From Flaccisagitta enflata (taxonomy: Eukaryota; Chaetognatha; Sagittoidea; Aphragmophora), in NCBI GenBank assembly GCA_965153355.1, contig OZ231126.1:13516001-13580000 (forward strand): a stretch of DNA of 64,000 nucleotides, in the 5' to 3' direction. Made by a program: the position numbers and the translations under genes. Position 1 is the first letter of the stretch. Each line of letters starts with the position of its first letter. The notes below the pieces were generated by a model, which did no database searches, was not told the DNA's origin, and saw only the letters and a list, made by a program, of their open reading frames with translations. Of the stretch, positions 59,190-64,000 are shown one piece after another.

Positions 59190-59275
59190 TAATTGATAAT
59201 CTCAGTGACTCAAGAACATTTGAAGGAGTTCGCAGGAAAAAAATCTTTCCTTAGTAACTCTCAACAATCACCGAT

Positions 59276-60175
59276 TTAGCGATCCCCATACATGACTATA
59301 TTGACCAAGCTTGTCAAGGTTGTCGTTCCTCCACTTGCGAGAACGTGAACCCCGTAGCATCGATACCACCCTTGTGCTTGGCACGGAATCTCCCAAGACC
59401 TGGTTTGATCTGGTTGGTCAAATCCTGACTTGTTGATGGTGACCAGAGTTGTCCACGAAGAGCAATCATCAGATGCAATGATCTTGAAGGTGACGGGTGC
59501 CTGGTGGACGTCAGCACTTTCTCTGTTTAAAGCGAATTGGGATCGCTGTAATTGATTCATGGAGTTGGAAAAGCATCACATAAATAAAACAAGGCCAGAT
59601 TCACGGGTACCCTAGTCGCATGCGGGTGGGCAGGAGCAGTGCTGGAGAAGGTCACTAGGGCATCTGGGCAGGAGCCGTATGCTCAAAAAGCTCAAAAACG
59701 CCGAAAAAGTAATAGTGGCAAAAGCGTTAGATGGTCAGCGGTACCCGTGCCTTGCTTAAGTAGGTTGGGGTAGAAGTTGAGGGGGGAGCAGGGTACACAT
59801 ATGGGGAATTTTCTCCTCCTTCTCCTCCTCCTCTGCACCCCCCCCCCTTCCCCCAGCCTCGAGGCCCATATCTCAGCCTTGAGGCCCATATCCCAGCCTC
59901 GAGGCCCAAATCCCAGTCTTGAGGCCCAAATCCCTTGAGGCTGGAATTTGGGCCTCGGGGTTAAGATTTGAGCGTTGAGGTTGGGATTTGCACTTCAAGA
60001 CTGGGATTTGGGCCTCGAGGCTGGGATATGGGCCTCAAGGCTGAGATATGGGCGTCGAGGCTGGGGGGAGGGGGGGGGGTACCAAGGAGGAGGAGAAGGA
60101 GGAGAAAATTCCCAATATGTGTGAAAGCATAGGTTCTTTCTCTCTTTCTCTCTTCTTCTCTTTCTCTCTTTCTTC

Positions 60176-60229
<54 letters not shown>

Positions 60230-60230
60230 C

Positions 60231-60283
<53 letters not shown>

Positions 60284-63200
60284 TTTCTTTCTTTTCTTTT
60301 CTTTCTTTCTTTCTTTCTTCTTTCTTTCTTTCTTTCTTTCTTTCCTCTGGCCTCTTTCTTAAGCCTCTTAAGCCTTAATCGTCAGCGTCGTAGCGTAGCG
60401 TAGAATTTTCATGTCCACTAAAATATTCCTGTTGAAATTGAACGTCTTTTTATTCTAAGACCTTTAACAAGCTATCCCTATGGTAAAACTAAGTAATTTC
60501 AATGTTAAACAGGTCGCCCAAGGGCAATATGTGGTCAGCGATACCCGTTGCCCCGCTTTCCATGATTTTGAATTGGAGTAAAAGGAAGCAGGGCAGCGGC
60601 CCCGAAGGGGACGAAGTCCTGTAGAACACAGGGGGACTTTCGTTCGTCCGTCCGTCCATCCGTCCCCCCGAGGCTCTTTCAGGCCTGAAATCTGCCCTCT
60701 CAGGCCTGAAATCTACCCTCTCAAGTTTGAAATCTGCCCTCTCAGGCTCTGAATCTGAGAGGGCAGATTTCAGGCCTGAGAGGGCAGATTTCAGGTCTGA
60801 GAGGGCAGATTTCAGGTCAGAAAGGGCAGATTTCAGGCCTAAAAGGGCAGATTTCAGGCCTGAGAGGGCAGATTTCAGGCCTGAGAGGGCAGATTTCAGG
60901 CCTGAGAGGGTAGATTTCTGGGCTGAAAGAGCAGATTTCAGGCCTGAAAGGACAGATTTCAGGCCTGAGAGGGCAGATTTCAGGCCTGAGAGGGCAGATT
61001 TCAGGCCTGAGAGGGCAGATTTCAGGCCTGAGGGTAGATTTCAGGGCTGAGAAGGCAGATTTCAGGCCTGAGAGGGCAGATTTCAGGCCTGATAGGGTAG
61101 ATTATAGGCCTGAGGGCCTGGGGGGGGGACGAACGGACGGAAGGATGGAAGGACGAACGAAAGTCCCCCTGTGTTCTACATGCTCATATTTTTCGACGTC
61201 CAAGATCACTTTTATAGAAATAAGGTAGCACGGTAGCACCACATTCCTCGCCTTTCTTGTCTATGACATGGATGGTAAAAGTTCAAACTTGAAAAAGTTC
61301 ATTAGACCTAAGTCGCGTGCGTCGGCACTTTCAAAAAAGCAGGCCTGTATATTGTTCTACATTCCCCCCCCCCGGTGGGGGGGGGGAAAATAATCAAAGG
61401 GTTTGGAGATGGGAGAAAAAAATTAAGGGGGAAAAAAGAAAATTTGGGGAAAATAAAACTTTTGGCAGTACCAAATCATAAAAAATGTCTAGTAAAACAC
61501 AAATTAACACTATTTAATCCTTAAAAACACTGTTTTATTGCTATATAGGGAAGAAAAACATAGATTTTATAACGCGACGCGACGCGTCGCGGGGAAGAAA
61601 ATCAAAGGCAGGGGGGGAAACTAATCAAAGATCATAGAACTTTATACATCCCTGCAAAAAAGTCAAACAGAAAGACCAACATTTTTTTCAAAAAGACGTT
61701 GCAAATAGTTGTTTACACCTCCAAGTTTCTTCTCTGCCATTCAGAGACTTAAAAAATGCAATAAAAAGCCTTTAAAACGACTTTGTGACGGACGGACCAA
61801 TGGACAGACCGACGGACCGACCGAAAAGTGGATTACAGAACAAGCGATACCCGTTGAACTGCTTTGCGTGATTGTGAATTGTAGTGAGAGGAAGCAGGGC
61901 AGCGGCCCCGAAGGGGACGATGTCCTGTAGAACACAGGGGACTTTCGTTTGTTTGTTTGTCGTTTGTCCATCTCCCCCCCCCCCAAGGCCCTCACAGTGC
62001 TGAAATCTGCCCTCTCAGGCCTGAAATCTGCCTATTCAGATTCAAACTCTGAGAGGGCAGATTTCAGGCCTGAGAGGGCAGATTTCAGGCCTGAGAGGGC
62101 AGATTTCAGGCCTGAGAGGGCAGATTTCAGGCCTGAGAGGGCAGATTTCAGGCCTGAGAGGACAGATTTCAGGCCTGAGAGGGTAGATTTTAGGCCTGAG
62201 AGGGTAGATTTCAGGCCTGAGAGGATAGATTTCAGACCTGAGAAGGCAGATTCAAGGTCTTAGAGGGCAGATTTCAGGCCTGAAAGGTCAGATTTCATGC
62301 CTGAACACCCTGATTTTATTCTTTTTATATTTGGAATTACAATGATCTACGATCGTTTCTTGCGTTTTCTCCAGAATTTTCGTTTGTGACCTCATGAATG
62401 GGCATATGGCTCATTTCTTCATTGAGTTTTTAGGGCTGGATTGATTTCTTAGCTGCTACGTCATTCTTTTCTATAGCGCAGCCAGTCCTTTCTTTGGTGG
62501 TGATTGAATATGTTCCATCAGTCCTTTTGTCTCTTATTTGCACTCGTTTGTCCGTTGGTTGGTTGGTCGGTCAGTTGGTTGGTCCGTCACGAAAACGTTC
62601 TACAATCCACAAAGAACACCTATTGGCCCACATAGCCTTGACCATAATTGAGGGTTTTTCTCATCCTCAACCACCGATTTCAATCGGCGTATTTTTGATA
62701 CATCCTCGCTCCTCTATGAGACAGGTCCGTTTGTTGGTTGGTTGGTCGGTTGATCACACATACATCCAACTCCCAAAATCTGAGGTTCTGTCAACAGAGA
62801 AGTGGGCAACCTTTTAATTCTTTCGTACATTTGACCTTTCTGTCATTCATTCAAGCATTTATTCATTCATTCATTCATTCATTCATTCATTCATTCATTC
62901 ATTCATTCACTCATTCATTCATTCATTCATTCATTCATTCATTCATTCATTCATTCATTCATTCATTCATAGAATCTTTCCTTCATAAGAAACGTTCATG
63001 AAATGAAAAAAAGGGTTATAAAGAAAAAAAAATTTTCCGTTTTATATTCAATTTTCTCAAATCTCGATAAGCAGAAGCTGTAACACGGGATTTTTCATAA
63101 ACGAAAATTCCGCTTCCAAACGAAGAATTGATTGTAATTCGCACTCGATTCAGGGTGTGAAAGGTCAGATTTCACGCCTGAGAGGGCAGATTTCAGGCCT

Positions 63201-63712
63201 AAGAGGACAGATTTCAGGCCTGAGAGGGTAGATTTTAGGACTGAGAGGGTAGATTTCAGGCCTGAGAGAGTAGATTTCAGACCTGAGAAGGCAGATTCAA
63301 GGCCTGAGAGGGCAGATTCCAGGCCTGATTGGTCAGATTTCAGGCCTGAAAGCTCAGATATCAGGCCTGAAAGGTCAGATTTCAGGCCAGGCTGAGGGGG
63401 GGGGACGGATAAACAAACGAACGAACGAAAGTCCCCTGTGTTCTACAGAACATCGTCCCCTTCGGGGCCGCTGCCCAAAAAGCGAAAATTAGTCATACTT
63501 CCTGGTGGTGATGCTGATTTTGACCACTTTTCTCCTAGAATTGAATCGAAACCAAACAGTTGCTGGTAAAGTCTTGCTGGCCCATGGAAACCCATTTTGA
63601 GGTTTGAAAGCGTTTGCAGCTGCATGATCTAAACGCCACTCGGAAGTTGCACCGGAAGTTCCCCGATAAGAGATCCGTCGCAAGTTTTGAAACCGTTTGC
63701 GACAAAAAAATT
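59276..63712 (-). CDS. C-terminal F5/8 type C (discoidin-like) domain, two exons
   Basis: Minus-strand exons 63712-63499 (acceptor TTTTTTGTTACCAG, donor GTATGA) and 59522-59276 (acceptor TTTAAACAG) join in phase 2 across a 3976-base intron: ITTRK then ESADVHQAPVTFKII. The 152 residues fit one F5/8 type C/galactose-binding-like domain: TSEWRLDHAAANAFKPQ, PATVWFRFNSRRKVVKISI, ASDDCSSWTTLVTI, SWEIPC, WYRCYGVHVLASGG, ending MYGDR. Such domains bind carbohydrates or phospholipids in extracellular proteins. The exon starts in phase 1, so at least one more exon lies upstream beyond about 63.7 kb; the signal peptide and any other domains are not seen. A possible 26-base mini-exon (63920-63945) cannot be confirmed. 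Confidence 0.8.
59588..59710 (+). mobile_element. Partial family C repeat
   Basis: ACAAGGCCAGATTCACGGGT, GCGGGTGGGCAGGAGCAG, CGCCGAAAAAGTAATAGTGG, passing into a family A end. Confidence 0.7.
59712..60135. mobile_element. Family A foldback
   Basis: GGCAAAAGCGTTAGATGGTC, GCGGTACCCGTGCC, ACATATGGGGAATTTTCTCC, units switching orientation near 59938, then GGAGGAGAAGGAGGAGAAAA and GTGTGAAAGCATAGG. The final hairpin block is replaced by (TTTC)n. Confidence 0.8.
60136..60352. repeat. (TTTC)n microsatellite
   Basis: About 215 bp with a few CTC and TC interruptions, starting exactly where the family A element breaks off. Confidence 0.95.
60510..61180. mobile_element. Family B foldback
   Basis: GTCGCCCAAGGGCAATATGT with GGTCAGCGATACCCGTTGCC, hairpin block at 60594, GTCCTGTAGAACACAGGGGG, (TCCG)n, three units in one orientation, then about 15 units of CTGAGAGGGCAGATTTCAGG in the other, ending (GGAC)n and AAAGTCCCCCTGTGTTCTAC. 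The 7-residue ADFRPER frame is its 21-bp unit translated. Confidence 0.9.
61181..61830. other. No gene recognised
   Basis: Includes a (C)n/(G)n hairpin near 61366-61385, a GC palindrome (CGACGCGACGCGTCGCG) near 61575 and a degraded family C piece near 61310. Confidence 0.4.
61840..63478. mobile_element. Family B foldback interrupted by an insertion
   Basis: AAGCGATACCCGTTGAACTG, hairpin block near 61900, GTCCTGTAGAACACAGGGG, arms switching orientation near 62048. The arm stops at 62304 and resumes at 63159, ending (GAAC)n, AAAGTCCCCTGTGTTCTACA and the inverted hairpin block at 63456-63476. Confidence 0.85.
62305..63158. mobile_element. 854-bp insertion with ACACCCTGA inverted ends
   Basis: Begins ACACCCTGATTTTATT and ends GATTCAGGGTGT (inverted). 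It interrupts one 21-bp unit of the B arm; removing it and one GA (or TGA) restores GCCTGAAAGGTCAG. It contains (ATTC)n at 62857-62972 and GGTTGGTCGGTC stretches. No ORF. Confidence 0.75.
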
Positions 63713-63748
63713 CTGGTAACAAAAAAGCAAGCAATGAGCACCTAATTC

Positions 63749-63751
<3 letters not shown>

Positions 63752-63832
<81 letters not shown>
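63752..63832. repeat. (TG)n microsatellite
   Basis: Pure run 40 bases upstream (minus-strand sense) of the 63499-63712 exon, within intron sequence. Confidence 0.95.
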
Positions 63833-64000
63833 TTGTGTGTTAGAGAGAGAAAGGTTGTTCAGCCAAATCCGGTTTGCTGATTTAAGGTAAAATAATGGAA
63901 AAGACATACTACCTTCTTTGTTGCTTTTTTCAGATATTCTGCAATAAACCGAATCGATCAAAGCGCGTTTTTTTGTATGTTTGACAACCATCACGGTGGA

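Noticed and set aside
60727-62263. ADFRPER heptad proteins
   Set aside because: The 21-bp family B unit keeps frame, so any copy gives a 7-residue repeat; there is no start context and the frame flips at the foldback centre.
63920-63945. 26-base mini-exon upstream of the F5/8 C exon
   Set aside because: Acceptor (TTTATTGCAG) and donor (GTAGTA) are plausible, but so short an exon cannot be supported without transcripts.

Overview
The window is animal nuclear DNA, almost certainly from an invertebrate; I cannot name the phylum. Evidence: GT-AG introns with matching phases, a TATA box, AATAAA signals, a type I membrane protein with an Ig-like ectodomain, an LRRC8-like exon and a split F5/8 type C (discoidin) domain. 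It is gene-poor and extremely repeat-rich. Most long open frames are translations of microsatellites or minisatellites, and the real genes are made largely of short exons.

Genes. (1) 1-3949, minus: five small phase-compatible exons encode the first 122 residues of a secreted peptide or protein precursor, with a TATA box at 4145-4152; the gene runs off the left edge. (2) 6721-8214, plus: the last two exons of a coiled-coil-like protein with a poly(A) signal at 8333; one in-frame TGA interrupts it. (3) 46282-46494, plus: a coding exon resembling the N-terminus of LRRC8 anion-channel subunits. (4) 47049-49333, plus: a two-exon type I membrane protein of 570 residues. (5) 59276-63712, minus: the last two exons of an F5/8 type C domain protein, separated by a 4-kb intron full of repeats, with a poly(A) signal at 59184. 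Several weaker exon-like stretches are listed with low confidence.

Repeats. About 9.8-29.9 kb and 49.8-63.5 kb are dominated by two related foldback families. Family A has arms of a 20-bp unit (around CTTGAGGCCCAAATCCCAG). Family B has arms of a 21-bp unit (CTGAGAGGGCAGATTTCAGGC). Both carry the hairpin-forming block GGGCAGCGGCCCCGAAGGGG and an outer block containing GGTCAGCG(G/A)TACCCG, so they look like one superfamily with exchanged interiors. A third family, C (about 200 bp; ACAAGGCCGGATACACGGCT at one end, GTCGCGTAGCACGCGACTA at the other), is scattered throughout. Simple foldback (MITE-like) elements of 0.1-0.9 kb occur at many sites. A 2.9-kb element with about 133-bp terminal inverted repeats and a 9-bp target duplication (9838-12774) is inserted in a 232-bp tandem array and itself contains a B element, which contains an A element.

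Other regions: 23.1-24.4 kb alternates four tRNA-like A-box/B-box modules with GTT runs; 33.2-38.0 kb is purine-rich minisatellite with a 281-bp internal duplication; 38.4-39.8 kb is a 59-bp tandem array. The genes are unrelated in function and show no operon-like organisation.
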